Source of the DNA: Lantana camara
Taxonomy: Eukaryota; Streptophyta; Magnoliopsida; Lamiales; Verbenaceae
Reading direction: 5' to 3'
NCBI GenBank assembly: GCA_037501455.1
Contig: CM074862.1
Coordinates: 54,343,501-54,407,500, forward strand
Length of the DNA stretch: 64,000 nucleotides
Both the position numbers and the translations under genes were made by a program. Below, one piece after another: positions 24,854 to 35,760 of this stretch. Numbering within the stretch: position 1 is the first letter of the stretch; each line of letters starts with the position of its first letter. Below the pieces are notes generated by a model. That model had not been told where the DNA came from and made no database searches. It worked only from the letters and a program-made list of their open reading frames with translations.

Positions 24854-24911
24854 CACACGTGTGGGACACGTGTCACAAGGACACGTGTCATTCACGTGAG
24901 CCACACGTGTG
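24854..24911. promoter_or_regulatory. Cluster of five CACGTG G-boxes in the copia LTR
   Basis: CACGTG hexamers begin at 24,856, 24,867, 24,882, 24,893 and 24,904, mostly within ACACGTGT. Steps are 11, 15, 11 and 11 bp, so four of the five share about one helical turn. CACGTG is the known core for plant bZIP and bHLH factors (ABRE/G-box). Position upstream of the TATA box suggests an enhancer; no activity can be shown from sequence. Confidence 0.7.
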
Positions 24912-25419
24912 GTTTCACAAGTGTGGAACCCTCTTGGCCCGATTAACTCGTTTAATCATTTTCAAGCCTCAACTCATGTAACCAAGTTGTTGTGTGTGAC
25001 CCTCTAGGTTCTTAATTCAATTAGCAGTGAACCTAATTAATTAATTCACTAATTAATTAATCAGTCCACAGATTAAACGACCATAGTCTAGAAATAGGTG
25101 TTTAACCCCTAGCTGAATTGGAATGTTCGGATTCGACAGAACCTTTAAGTCAATGATTCATGTGAGATACAATCCTCCTACTTACTATCTCTCAACCAAG
25201 ATCTAGGGCACGGGAATAATCAGAACCCTAATAATCCGGTCTTAAAGCTAAGTGCAGTTCATATCCATTTGATCTCAATCTAAGAAACCCTTTTCTTGAT
25301 GTCTTGATCTACTGCCTTGGCCAAGGACTCCATATGGCATATGAATGACTTACACAATAAGAGATCACCTTGGATATGCAAGTGTAGGTCCTTTCTTGAT
25401 TCTCATTCACTTTCATGAG

Positions 25420-25570
25420 TAACTTGTGCAGCCCCAGCATATTGAATCTCTTCACCTTTGCTAACTCCATATTGAATCTCTTCACCTTTGCTAACTTGTG
25501 CAGCCCCAGCCTCATTGGAAGTTTCTTAACCTTTGCTAACTCCATATTGAATCTCTTCAATACTTTGTCA
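25420..25570 (-). repeat. Scrambled short direct repeats at the RT / LTR junction of the copia element
   Basis: The motif ATTGAATCTCTTCACCTTTG is present at 25,441 and 25,471 and again, altered, near 25,545; ACTTGTGCAGCCCCAGC is present at 25,422 and 25,494 (72 bp apart). In the minus-strand reading this gives repeated KRFNMELAKVK and LGLHKL peptides in place of the normal sequence after RT. It looks like templated filler DNA left by repair of the break that removed RNase H. Confidence 0.75.
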
Positions 25571-26538
25571 ATGTACATCGACTGTGATAGTCCTATTAAC
25601 CTTCTAGATCTATCTCGATAGATTTTAATTCCAAGGATATAGGACGCATCACCAAGATCTTTCATCTCGAATTGGTTCGATAACTATAACTTAGTCACTT
25701 TCATGTCATCCTTCGAATTCCCAATAAGAAGGATGTCATCAACATAAAGTACTAAGAATTGCACTGAGGTCTCCAATTCCTTTCTATACACACAGGACTC
25801 ATTCGAGATTTGAATGAAGCCAAACGCTTTGACTGATTCATCAAATCGAATGTTCGAGTTCCTAGAAGCCTGTTTCAATCTGTAGATTGATCTTTGCAGT
25901 TTGGAAACCTTTTGCTCACTCCCACTGAATGTGAAACCTATGGGTTTATCCATATAAATGTCTTTATCAATGTCACCATTGAGAAAGGCAGTTTTCACAT
26001 CCATTTGCCATATCTCGTAGTCATAATACGCAGTAACGGCAAGCATGATCCGAATAGACTTTTGCATTGCAACTGGTGAAAAGGTTTCATCAAAGTCCAC
26101 GCCGGGTCTTTGAGTGAATCCTTTTGCAACCAGTCTTGGTTTGTAGGCTGCAATGCTTCCATCAACTCCAAGCTTTCTCTTAAAGATCCATTTGCAACCT
26201 ATGGGTTTGACCCCATCAGGCAAATCTACCAAGGTCCAAACTTGGTTGGAGTTCATGGAATCCATTTCGGATTTCATCGCTTCTATCCACTGTTCAGAGT
26301 CAGAATCTGAGAGTGCCTCCTCATATGTTAAAGGATTATTATCCTTTTGAGAGATTTCATGGAAGAATCCATACAATCTCTCCGGCTGTCTAGGAGTGCG
26401 TTCAAAATGCCTTAGAGGAGGATTTACGTGCGTATCGAAATTCGTGATTGGTTGTGGTTGATCAGAAGGGGACGTTTCTTCAGTGGGTGGCGTGGGCTCA
26501 CTTTGTACTTCCTCTAATTCTATGATCTTCTCTTTCTT
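25560..26538 (-). pseudogene. pol: copia reverse transcriptase (broken)
   Basis: The minus-strand product has the copia RT landmarks in order: WIEAMKSEMDSM near the start, VWTLVDLPDGVKPIGCKWIF, VAKGFTQRPGVDFDETFSPV, QMDVKTAFLNG with the first catalytic Asp, IYRLKQASR, and YVDDILLIGN with the YxDD catalytic motif, then MKDLGDASYILGIKIYRD. It would copy element RNA into DNA. Breaks: a TAA at 26,524-26,526 separates it from integrase, a stop follows DDMKVTKL near 25,685, and the RNase H part is missing, replaced by filler repeats at 25,420-25,570. YKPRLVAKGF has Pro where copia RTs usually have Ala. Cannot be functional. Confidence 0.92.
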
Positions 26539-26962
26539 TTATTTAAGGAATTGTTCCTCAAGAAAAGTGGCATTTCTGGAAACAAACACCTTTTGCTCAG
26601 ATTGATCACAGAAGTAGTATCCTATGGATTCCATAGGATAACCTACAAAGTAACATAAGTTAGAACGAGATTCTAACTTATCTCCCACTGTCCTTTTCAC
26701 GTAAGTAGGACAACCCCAAATTCTTAAGTAAGAATAACTAGGGATTTTACCATGCCACATTTCAGAGGGCGTTTTAGGGACTGACTTATAGGGAATTAGA
26801 TTCAAAATCTTCGCTGTACTTTCTAGGGCATAACCCCAGAAAGAAGGTGGTAAGTCAATGAAACTCATCATGGAACGAACCATATCAAGTAAGGTTCGAT
26901 TCCTTCTCTCAGAAACTCCATTAAGCTGAGGAGTTCCCGGAGGAGTCCACTGAGAGATAATC
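26527..26962 (-). pseudogene. pol: copia integrase, C-terminal half (after the element N insertion)
   Basis: Minus-strand product continuing the integrase from 33,205: SQWTPPGTPQLNGVSERRNR supplies the Glu of the DDE triad (SER), then LLDMVRSMMSFIDLPPSFWG, KTPSEMWHGKIPS, LRIWGCPTYVK and CYFVGYP, the usual copia integrase end. The reading frame is exactly restored if the 6.2-kb element N and one copy of TAATC are removed. It ends at a TAA near 26,525 just before the linker to RT, where related polyproteins read through. Confidence 0.92.
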
Positions 26963-29328
26963 TGTAACGCCCCAATATTTCAAAAATGCGATATGTGAAT
27001 TAATGTGAAATAATTGCCAATTATGACTTAATTGTTTAATTGCATAATTGTCCTTAAGTGGTCATTTTATTAATTTGAGGACCTAATTGCATGAAATAGT
27101 CTTGGACTTAATTGATCATTTTCCATGAGATTGAACTTGATTGCATGACTTATGTTTTGGAGGGATTAAATTGCAATTTGTGCCTAGTTTATAATATCTA
27201 TCCTATATCATTTGGTTGCATACAAACATATACACACATGATCCCTTCCCTCTCTCCCTCATCTCGTCCAAACCCAAACAAGAAGAAAGAAGAGGATTTC
27301 ATCTTTTGAAGCTTCAATTCAATGGGAAATTGCATAAATTGAAGCATATTCATCATCACAACATCATCTCTTTTCCTTCTTCTCATTCATTCAAGGTATG
27401 GGCTTAGTTGGGGAAATACATGAATATATATATATGAGAGCTAGGGTTATGTGTTGAGCTTGGTAATTTATGATTGAGTCGTTGGAAGCATGATTATATG
27501 GTTATAGCTTGGATTTGGTGCATATATTATGAAGTTTATAAGCTTGGAGCATGAGTTCATTTATGGGTGTGATATGAATGATTCTTGATGATTAAGCATG
27601 GATTTAAGTGTTTAATTGAGTTATTATTGAACTATAAGTGTGCAAGCATGATTATTTCATGAATTATATGCATTTGGAGTTTGGTATATGATCATTTGTG
27701 GAGTTTTGGTGTTATCTCGTGCCGCCCCTGCATTTGCTCTGTTTTCTGCTGCTTTCGTATTTTGGGAACGGCCCTGCCCAGCCCCAGTTTAAAACTGGAA
27801 CGGCCGTTCCCATGATTCTGAGTCAGCAAGCCCAGGGAGACTGGGAACGGCTGTTCCCATTTTGGCCTGTGTGCCGGAAGGGCCGTTCCCAGCTGAAACA
27901 TTTTATCCTTTTAAAAACGCTGGCACGTTTCTGAAGGGCCATGGGAACGGCCCTTCCCATTTTCAAAGGGAAGCCGGAATGGCCATTCCCATGCGTCTGA
28001 CAGAACAAAATATTCTGCATAAAATTGCATTTTTAACACCTCGTTCCGACGGCTTCTTTGACCCCGATTTGCTTTTATATGATCCATAATGAAGTGAAAC
28101 AAGATGTTTTCATGCCACATTGCATTTTGTTCGTCGTTTCGTTGCATTTTCGCCGTTCATCATATTTGGTACATTTTGAGTCGTGTCTTATGTACACTTG
28201 TCTTTGTTGCACAGACCAACACACCAGTGACGTGGAGTGGGCTTCTTAGGCCGTGTCATTCTCTTTATTTGTCGATACAGGTGAGGTTTAATTGCTAGAT
28301 ATCTAGAACCATTACAACCCTATGTGATGTTTTAAGCCAAAAAGTATATATATCTATAGTTTTCCAAACTCTATTGATTTTAACTGATTTATTGAAATGT
28401 ACTGTATTGATTGACCGTGTTTTGGGCGAGTATATTGTACCGTGTACTGTGGGCCCGAGAGTTAGTGTTTGAGCCAACCGGGAAAGCATGGGCTGACAAG
28501 TAACTCTTACACTCCTCTCAACCGTGGGGATGAACCCTGAATCTACCAGGAGGTTTGGTGGAGGAAGGAGTCCCGTGCGTGGGAGTCATGTTCCCGACGT
28601 ACACCATCTTTACCGTGGATGGATTGGGCCTTGCAAACCCACCATCATTGGAGGAAAAATGAGTCATTGAAACTGCTACATGAGATTGTAATTGATTGTG
28701 TGATCACTTAATTAATTAATTAAAAGTATCGTATTGGAGAATTGCCCTCACTCACCGGGCCACTAATTGATTGATTGAAATTGATTAAATTGTTAAATCT
28801 GATAGTTGTAATCTCGGGCGAGCTCTATGTTGTTATTGAACTTAGATTGATTTCGGTTATAAAACCTTACCCGAGGTTATGATTTGCATTTTATCTGCGC
28901 TTATATCTATTATGCCCCTCGCTCAGTCTGTGTTAGACTGACACCTCACCTTTCAGTTTTGCAGGTTGTGTGCTAGGCGGGATTGGTGTCGAGTCAAGTC
29001 TTTCTTTTCGGGTCTAGCACCTGTCCATCCTATTTTGATGCTTATGTATTGTTATTTTTGGATTATATGAAATGTTATGTATGTGAGAGATGATAATGTA
29101 TTGATAGGATTTTAGAAATGGTTTACTTGATAAAGACTTGATATTAACGCACTTCAGTTTTATTTCCTGTTGTGATAATTGGTTTGGGGTTAGTCCCGCC
29201 TAGCTAGTTAGTCTTTATTTTCTTGTCACCCATTCGCTATGGCTCATTTCATGTATGGATTGTCCGTTTCATATGTGGACTGAGCTTTAGTGCGGGGGAT
29301 GTGGCACCTTTGCGCTTCGGGTGTTACA
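26963..29328 (+). mobile_element. 5' LTR of element N
   Basis: TGTAACGCCCC...GGGTGTTACA, 2,366 bp. Landmarks: an AAGAAGAAAGAAGAGG leader near 27,280, donor-like TTCAAGGTATGG near 27,393, six palindromes at 27,763-27,991, CAGGTGAGGTTTAA near 28,280, hairpin CAGTC/GACTG at 28,924-28,940 followed by CACCTCACCTTTCAGTTTTGCAGG, TGCTAGGCGG at 28,971 and CCGCCTAGCT near 29,197. Differs from the 3' LTR by an extra 79 bp inside the palindrome block and by lacking about 23 bp near 28,730. Confidence 0.95.
27763..27991 (+). repeat. Palindrome block of element N 5' LTR: six GGGAACGG-type palindromes
   Basis: Units near 27,763, 27,797, 27,842, 27,874, 27,942 and 27,974, all variants of GGGAACGGCCGTTCCC (for example TGGGAACGGCTGTTCCCA and TGGGAACGGCCCTTCCCA). 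Spacers of 15-50 bp are unrelated to each other, except that TTTAAAACTGG and CTTTTAAAAACG add small AT inverted repeats. Confidence 0.93.
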
Positions 29329-29336
29329 TCCTTTGG

Positions 29337-29350
29337 TGGTATTAGAGCCC
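29337..29350 (+). other. Primer binding site of element N
   Basis: TGGTATTAGAGCCC, 8 bp after the LTR end, complementary to the initiator-Met tRNA 3' end apart from one C-to-T change. Confidence 0.88.
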
Positions 29351-29582
29351 GGTTGCAAAATCGGGTCTCTAGTGTCGTGTCGTATCAAGTCTAGGTCGTG
29401 CGGCATAGGAATTAATTGTTAACTTGAGAGTCTTGCATTTTTATTTGAAATTATTTGACTTATTTGAATTATTTGAATAACTTGAAGTCTTTGAATTATA
29501 TGAATTATTTGTGACTTGAGACTTAATTGCAACCAATAGCATCCACTAATGCCACATGCATCCTTAGTTTCTTGAATACAGG

Positions 29583-30547
29583 ATGCACCAAGGTCGTCAT
29601 CATCGTGATCGTTCTCAGGGACATCGACATCGTCGGCATCATCATCGAGAGAGATCACCACCCCCTCCAGCTCAACCACAGGACTTCATGAATGTTGTGG
29701 TTGGCCTTATAGATCTGAGGATGAGAGAGCATGTTCCTCCCGCACCGCCTGCTCCACCGGTGCAATTAGAAGCACCTATCTCAACTATACTTCGGGAATT
29801 CCAGAATCAACACCCTCCTAAATTCTTCCACGGCAATGATACCGAGGCGGAGATGTGGTTAAAGGAAGTGGAGAGAATTTGGGAGCTTATACCATGTGAG
29901 TCTCGAGAGAAAGCTCGTTGCACCATTACATTGATCCAAGGAGAGGCTTACTCTTGGTGGGAAAGTACTAAGATAGTGTTGGAGGCCACCGGGGAGGAAT
30001 AACCTGGGAGGTATTTACTCGAGAGTTTAGGAACAAGTTCATTCCACCTTCAGCGCGTACTAGGAGATTGAAGGAGTTCACGGAATTAAAGCTAGGAAGG
30101 ATGTCAGTTTCGGAGTATATAGCCGAGTATGAGAGGCTATCTCGCTATGCACCTAATGTAGCGAGTGATGACTTTCATAAAGCAATGCAGTTTGTGCAAG
30201 GACTCCGACCGAACATACTGGAGGCATTAGAAGCGGTCAATACCAGCACGTGGGCCAAAGCTACTAGCAAAGCTTTGAAAGTTGAGGATGTCGTAAATGC
30301 TAGGAGTTCTACCTCACGAGCGGGATCGACTCAGAAGACTCTACATAAACCAGCTTTGTCACCATCTCCAGAAAAACCTCTCTGCACTTATTGTGGACGT
30401 GACACCCACACTTATGATGGTTGTAGGAAGCGGTTGCGTCTATGTTTCCGTTGTGGGAGTGCTGAGCATCAGATAGATACATGTCCGGAGCGACAAGAAC
30501 TATTCCCCGGGGGTCAGAGACCATTTACCAGGCAAGAACAACGGTGA
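29583..30547 (+). pseudogene. gag: gag of element N (one frameshift)
   Basis: Starts at ATG 29,583 with a His/Arg-rich N-terminus (MHQGRHHRDRSQGHRHRRHH) and a Pro-rich stretch, then the gypsy capsid core: FQNQHPPKFFHGNDTEAEMW, KEVERIWELIPC, CTITLIQGEAYSWWE. At 29,998-30,003 GAGGAATAACC has lost one base; the other frame continues WEVFTREFRNKFIPPSARTR, LKEFTELKLGRMSVSEYIAE, LSRYAPNV and WAKATSKALK. Two zinc knuckles follow, CTYCGRDTHTYDGC and CFRCGSAEHQIDTC (both CX2CX4HX4C), and it stops at 30,547. About 320 residues if the shift is ignored, a normal gag size. The fold and motifs suit Ty3/gypsy chromovirus-like gag. No pol frame follows. Confidence 0.93.
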
Positions 30548-30585
30548 ACGGTACATCTAAACATACATACCACGTGCATCATGCG
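30542..30585 (+). other. Conserved post-gag motif (GGTGAACGGTACA...CACGTGCATCATGC)
   Basis: Begins at the gag stop codon. The same box recurs at 41,888 (F-H) and 52,796 (J) with the spacing ACATACATACC between its halves, and more weakly at 3585 (B). These elements have otherwise different tails. Confidence 0.7.
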
Positions 30586-30721
30586 CTTTCTTACTTTATA
30601 TGTTTGCACTCTTTGTGTTTGCTATTTGTTCTTGTGTGAATGAATGGAGTGTTAATCTTTCTCACTTGCTCCATATGTGATGGTGTATGTAAGTGTTACT
30701 TAAGTTTGTGCGTGGTGTGTT

Positions 30722-30830
30722 TGTGTGAGAGACGGGGTTCTCTCTTCTGTGTGAGAGACGGGGTGCTCTTTTGTTTACTGAGAAACGGGGCTTTCTCATT
30801 AATTGTTTGGGGAGACAGGGTTCTCTCATC
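30722..30830 (+). repeat. Hairpin array before the 3' LTR of element N
   Basis: Four units: GAGAGACGGGGTTCTCTC, GAGAGACGGGGTGCTCT, TGAGAAACGGGGCTTTCTCA and GGGAGACAGGGTTCTCTC, 25-35 bp apart. Arms pair as GAGA/TCTC with a G-rich loop. Same unit as in the tail of element B. Confidence 0.85.
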
Positions 30831-30861
30831 TTGTGTTTTAATTTGAAGTTAGGGTAGTGGA

Positions 30862-30894
30862 CCTGGGGACAAGGTTTTCTCAAGGAGGGGTGAT
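30862..30894 (+). other. Pre-PPT stem and polypurine tract of element N
   Basis: CCTGGGGACAAGGTTTTCTC then AAGGAGGGGTGAT directly before the 3' LTR start at 30,895. The same order, GGAC plus AGGTTCT/CTT plus a purine run, precedes LTRs B, H and J2. Confidence 0.8.
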
Positions 30895-33204
30895 TGTAAC
30901 GCCCCAATATTTCAAAAATGCGATATGTGAATTAATGTGAAATAATTGCCAATTGTGACTTAATTGTTTAATTGCATAATTGTCCTTAAGTGGTCATTTT
31001 ATTAATTTGAGGACCTAATTGCATGAAATAGTCTTGGACTTAATTGATCATTTTCCATGAGATTGAACTTGATTGCATGACTTATGTTTTGGAGGGATTA
31101 AATTGCGATTTGTGCCTAGTTTATAATATCTATCCTATATCATTTGGTTGCATACAAACATATACATACATGATCCCTTCCCTCTCTCCCTCATCTCGTC
31201 AAAACCCAAACAAGAAGAAAGAAGAGGATTTCATCATTTGAAGCTTGAATTCAAGGGGAAATTGCATAAATTAAAGCATATTCATCATCACAACATCATC
31301 TTTTTTCCTTCTTCTCATTCATTCAAGGTATGAGCTTAGTTGGGGAAATACATGAATATATATATATGAGAGCTAGGGTTATGTGTTGAGCTTGGTAATT
31401 TATGATGGAGTTGTTGGAAGCATGATTATATGGTTATAGCTTGGATTTGGTGCATATATTATGAAGTTTATAAGCATGGAGCATGAGTTCATTTATGGGT
31501 TTGATATGAATGATTCTTGATGATTAAGCATGGATTTAAGTGTTTAATTGAGTTATTATTGAACTATAATTGTGCAAGCATGATTATTTCATGAATTATA
31601 TGCATTTGGGGTTTGGTATATGATCATTTGTGGAGTTTTGGTGTTATTTTGTGCCTCCCCTGCATTTGCTCTGTTTTCTGCTGCTTTCGTATTTTGGGAA
31701 CGGCCCTTCCCAGCCCCAGTTTAAAACTGGAACGGCCGTTCCCAGCTAAAACGTTTTACCCTTTTAAAAACGCTGGCACGTTTCTGATGGTCCATGGGAA
31801 CGGCCCTTCCCATTTTCATAGGGAAGCCGGAACAGCCATTCCCATGCGTCTGACAGAACAAAATATTTTGCATAAAATTGCATTTTTAACACCTCGTTCC
31901 GACGGCTTCTTTGACCCCGATTTGCTTTTATATGATCCATAATGAAGTGAAACAAGATGTTTTCATGCCACATTGTATTTTGTTCGTCGTCTCGTTGTAT
32001 TTTCGCCGTTCGTCATATTTGGTACATTTTGAGTCGTGTCTTATGTACACTTGTCTTTGTTGCACAGACCAGCACACTAGTGACGTGGAGGGGGCTTCTT
32101 AGGCCGTGTCTTTCTCTTTATTTGTCGGTACAGGTGAGGTTTAATTGCTAGATATCTAGAACCATTACAACCCTATGTGATGTTTTAAGCCAAAAAGTAT
32201 ATATATCTATAGTTTTCCAAACTCTATTGATTTCAACTGATTTATTGAAATGTACTGTATTGATTGACCGTGTTTTAGGCGAGTATATTGTACCGTGCAC
32301 TGTGGGCCCGAGAGTTAGTGTTTGAGCGAACCGGGAAAGCATGGGCTGACGGGTAACTCTTACACTCCTCTCAACCGTGGGGATGAACCCTGAATCCACC
32401 AGGAGGTTTGGTGGAGGAACGAGTCCCGTGCGTGGGAGTCATGTTCCCGACGTACACCGTGTTTACCGTGGATGGATCGGGCCTTGCAAACCCACCATCA
32501 TTGGAGGAAGAAGGAGCCATTGAAACTGCTACGTGTGCAATGTAATTGATTGTGTGATCACTTAATTAATTAATTAAAAGTATCGTGATTGTACACTGTC
32601 GGAGTAAGGTTGGAGAATTGCCCTCACTCGCCGGGCCACTAATTGATTGATTGAAATTGATTAAATTGTTAAATCTGATAGTTGTAATCTCGGGCGAGCT
32701 CTATGTTGTTATTGAACTTAGATTGATTTCGGTTATAAAACCTTGCCCGAGGTTATGATTTGCATGTTATCTGCGCTTATATCTATTATGTCCCTCGCTC
32801 AGTCTGTGGTAGACTGACACCTCACCTTTCAGTTTTGCAGGTTGTGTGCTAGGCGGGATTGGTGTCGAGTCAAGTCTTTCTTTTCGGGTCTAGCACCTGT
32901 CCATCCTATTTTGATGCTTATGTATTGTTATTTTTGGATTATATGAAATGTTATGTATGTGAGAGATGATAATGTATTGATAGGATTTTAGAAATGGTTT
33001 ACTTGATAAAGACTTGATATTAACGCACTTCAGTTTTATTTCCTGTTGTGATAATTGGTTTGGGGTTAGTCCCGCCTAGCTAGTTAGTCTTTATTTTCTT
33101 GTCACCCGTTCGCTATGGCTCAGTTCATGTATGGATTGTCCGTTTCATATGTGGACTGAGCTTTAGTGCGGGGGATGTGGCACCTTTGCGCTTCGGGTGT
33201 TATA
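30895..33204 (+). mobile_element. 3' LTR of element N
   Basis: TGTAACGCCCC...GGGTGTTATA, 2,310 bp; the terminal CA has become TA. Compared with the 5' LTR it lacks 79 bp containing two palindromes (after 31,744) and has about 23 extra bp near 32,590 (TTGTACACTGTCGGAGTAAG). The rest matches closely, including the hairpin at 32,801-32,818. Confidence 0.95.
31696..31845 (+). repeat. Palindrome block of element N 3' LTR: four palindromes
   Basis: Units at 31,696, 31,727, 31,795 and 31,828. Relative to the 5' LTR the third and fourth units are gone; the join falls within the 11-bp repeat GGCCGTTCCCA that ends two successive palindromes in the 5' LTR. Confidence 0.9.
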
Positions 33205-33694
33205 TAATCCCATTATCTTTGAGATGATTAAGGAATTCTTCACTAAGATACTCGCCTCCTCGATCAGATCGAAGTTCTTTGATCTTGTGACCAATTTGGT
33301 TCTCAACCTCCTTTTGAAATTCTAAGAATTTCTCAAAAGCTTCAGATTTATACTTCATTAAGTATACATTACCATACCGACTAAAGTCTTCAGTAAAGGT
33401 TATGAAATACTGATGATTGTTTCTAGTGCTTACACTAAGCGGTCCACAAACATCTGTATGGATCAAATCCAAAACCTTAGTGGCAAGTTCCACAGTCCCT
33501 TTAAAAAGAACTTTGGACATTTTTCCTTTGAGACAGGATTCACAAGAAGTTAACTATTTGAGATCATCTTCAGAGAATGATCCTAAAGTGTTTATCTTGC
33601 TAATTCTGGTCTTGGAAATGTGTCCTAATCTAGCGTGCCATAAGGGAGCTGAAACTTTGTCATCTCTCTTACGTTTAGTTTCTCGTTGTATATT
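33205..33694 (-). pseudogene. pol: copia GAG-pre-integrase and integrase N-terminal half
   Basis: Minus-strand product, in order: APLWHARLGHISKTR with the paired His and CESCLKGKM with the Cys pair (integrase HHCC zinc region), then LDLIHTDVCGPLS with the first catalytic Asp, YFITFTEDFSRYG, and ELRSDRGGEYLSEEF with the second Asp. It would insert the DNA copy. A TAG lies between DDLK and LTSCESC near 33,553. The frame is cut on the left by element N, between the second Asp and the Glu of the DDE triad, and on the right by solo LTR O. Confidence 0.92.
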
Positions 33695-35577
33695 TGTAAC
33701 AACCCAAAACAGGGCCTGGATGAAAACAGTAAGTTAAGGGCATTGGTAAAGCGTTTATAGACCGTGATCCAACTTTTTGAATCATCATGCCTTGCATTCT
33801 TACATGAACTTTGTGCTCGTTTATGATCTGACATGTATTAAGGGGAATTCTTGACCTTTGATACAGTTTACTATTTATAACCCGAGCCTACCTTGTTCAT
33901 ATTGCTACTCGAACCCTGGAGGTTCATCACACATGTTTCCCTATCGTTTGAACTTGTTTCCCGAGCTCAGAGAGTCTTTCTTGAACCATAAGGGTATTTT
34001 TGGAACTTACCGACCAAAGTTACTATTCATCCAAGAATGAGCTTTTGATTCTGATACCTTTCCTACCCAAGTTTATAGTCGAATCGATCCTTGAGTCGAG
34101 ACGAGTCTTTTGAAATCATTCTTGGCTTGGAAATCTATTTTGGAACTTTGTTTTATTGAAAATGTTTTCGAAAACCCTAGTTCACTATTCCTTCTACGAA
34201 CGGTTCTCATTTGGAAAATGTTTTCTCATCGGATTTCAATTACTTGAGCTATTTAAAGATTTTTGAGATGTTTTACAACTCTTGGTTCAAACCCTAGCTT
34301 GAAATTTTGAAGCGTACGTTCGTACGTAAGAATTCACTATTCACTCTACGTTTTCAACTTTTTAACGGTAAAACGTTTTATAGTCGATTTTGGACTCAAA
34401 ACGCTTCTTGATTTATTTCTTGAATTTTGGAAACAATCCGGACTTGAAAATCATTCTAGAAAGTCGTTTTGCACTCGTGTTGAGTTTCAAGCTCAAAACT
34501 TTTATTCACTAAAACTAATGTGTCTTTCAAACGGTAAATCCGATTTCGACGAATAAATATGCGTTTCGAAGCTAATTTTCTTGCCGCCGGAATGGTTACA
34601 CTTCCAGCTACTTATCCTCGAGTCTTGGGCAATGAACTTACAGAAATACCACCAGCAGTCCCATTTTTACCTTCATAATACCTAAAGCTTCTAGAAGATG
34701 CAAGTGGATGAACTCTTATTTTGCTCTCCTACCCTTAAGCCATCTTTATTTGCAAGGTGAGGGGCTTCTTCACAACTGTAAATACCCCTCTCATGGCATT
34801 AGAATCCTTGCTCAAAGTCTTGTGTTGACAAGCACTCCTCTCTCCCTCCTTTCCCTCATTGCCGTCGGCATCCCCTCCCCTTAAGTAGGTTAGTTGTTTT
34901 GTTTTATGTTATGTTTTAGTTTAGTTTATGTTTTTATGTTATGGTATGTTTATATTATGTTTAGGTTGGGTCTTAGGGTCTTCCCTAAGCCATATAGGAT
35001 TTTATTTTATGCATTTATTATATAGTTTTCATGATATGTTTGAATAGTTGTTTATATGTTTCAATTGTTTAGTATATGCTTGAATATGTTATGAATTGCT
35101 CTAGTATATGCTATGATCATGTGATATGATTGTTATATTATGAGAATTGATGCATGATTATGGAATTTGAATTATGTTCATGCATGCTAGCTAATGGAAT
35201 AGTGATTTACAATTAATTATATCACAACTTGTTACATGTTGATATTGGAATTAAATTGTTACATGTTACATGCCTAAAGGTATATGATATGATATGATAT
35301 ATGTTGTGACATGTTGTCACATTGTTATATGATTCTTGAATTATGAATTGAGCTTATGATATGATATGGATTAATGGATTAGTGCCTTGATCATATGTTA
35401 TACACTTTAATAGTGTCACATGTTATAACCTAAGATAGGATAGTGTTTCATAACTTGATCTTATGCCTTAATTGGATCTCTTAACCATAGGTTATACCTT
35501 TAACCTAGATCACACTTGATTATATTAACATGAACTTGAAACTATAGGTTATAATCAAGATCATAAATTAATTAGGG

Positions 35578-35760
35578 TGTGTGTGTGTGCATGTCGTGTG
35601 TGTGTGTGTGTTCGTGCATGGTGGGTGTGTACCGTGTGTGTGGGTGTGTGTGTATAGTAAGGGTTTGACCCGACCCTTTGACCCGACATGTGAATAGTAA
35701 CCTATGAATAGTAATCTTGAATAGTACTTTTGAATAGTTCTTTTGAATAGTAAAAATGAA
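35578..35760 (+). repeat. GT-rich tract followed by TGAATAGTA repeats (in LTR O)
   Basis: 35,578-35,653 is an interrupted (GT)n tract. 35,690-35,757 holds five spaced copies of TGAATAGT, at steps of roughly 12-16 bp. Confidence 0.8.

Larger units (their letters stand above)
24120..25400 (-). mobile_element. 3' LTR remnant of the copia element
   Basis: The minus strand ends ...CGTGTTTTCCAACA at 24,120, a typical copia LTR 3' end. It contains a TATA box near 24,507-24,516 and a G-box cluster upstream of it. The 5' start of this LTR (TGTTAGGAAT, seen at 41,207) is absent; the segment is joined to RT coding sequence near 25,400 through a scrambled repeat zone. The exact junction is uncertain. 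Confidence 0.7.
26963..33204 (+). mobile_element. Element N: complete gag-only gypsy-type retrotransposon, TSD TAATC
   Basis: 5' LTR 26,963-29,328, PBS at 29,337, gag 29,583-30,547, hairpin array and PPT, 3' LTR 30,895-33,204; TAATC flanks both ends (26,958-26,962 and 33,205-33,209). Total 6.24 kb. The two LTRs are nearly identical by eye outside two indels, so this is among the youngest insertions here. There is no protease, RT, RNase H or integrase, and only ~350 bp between gag and the PPT. Such terminal-repeat gag-only elements need pol in trans. It lies on the strand opposite to the copia host element. Confidence 0.95.
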
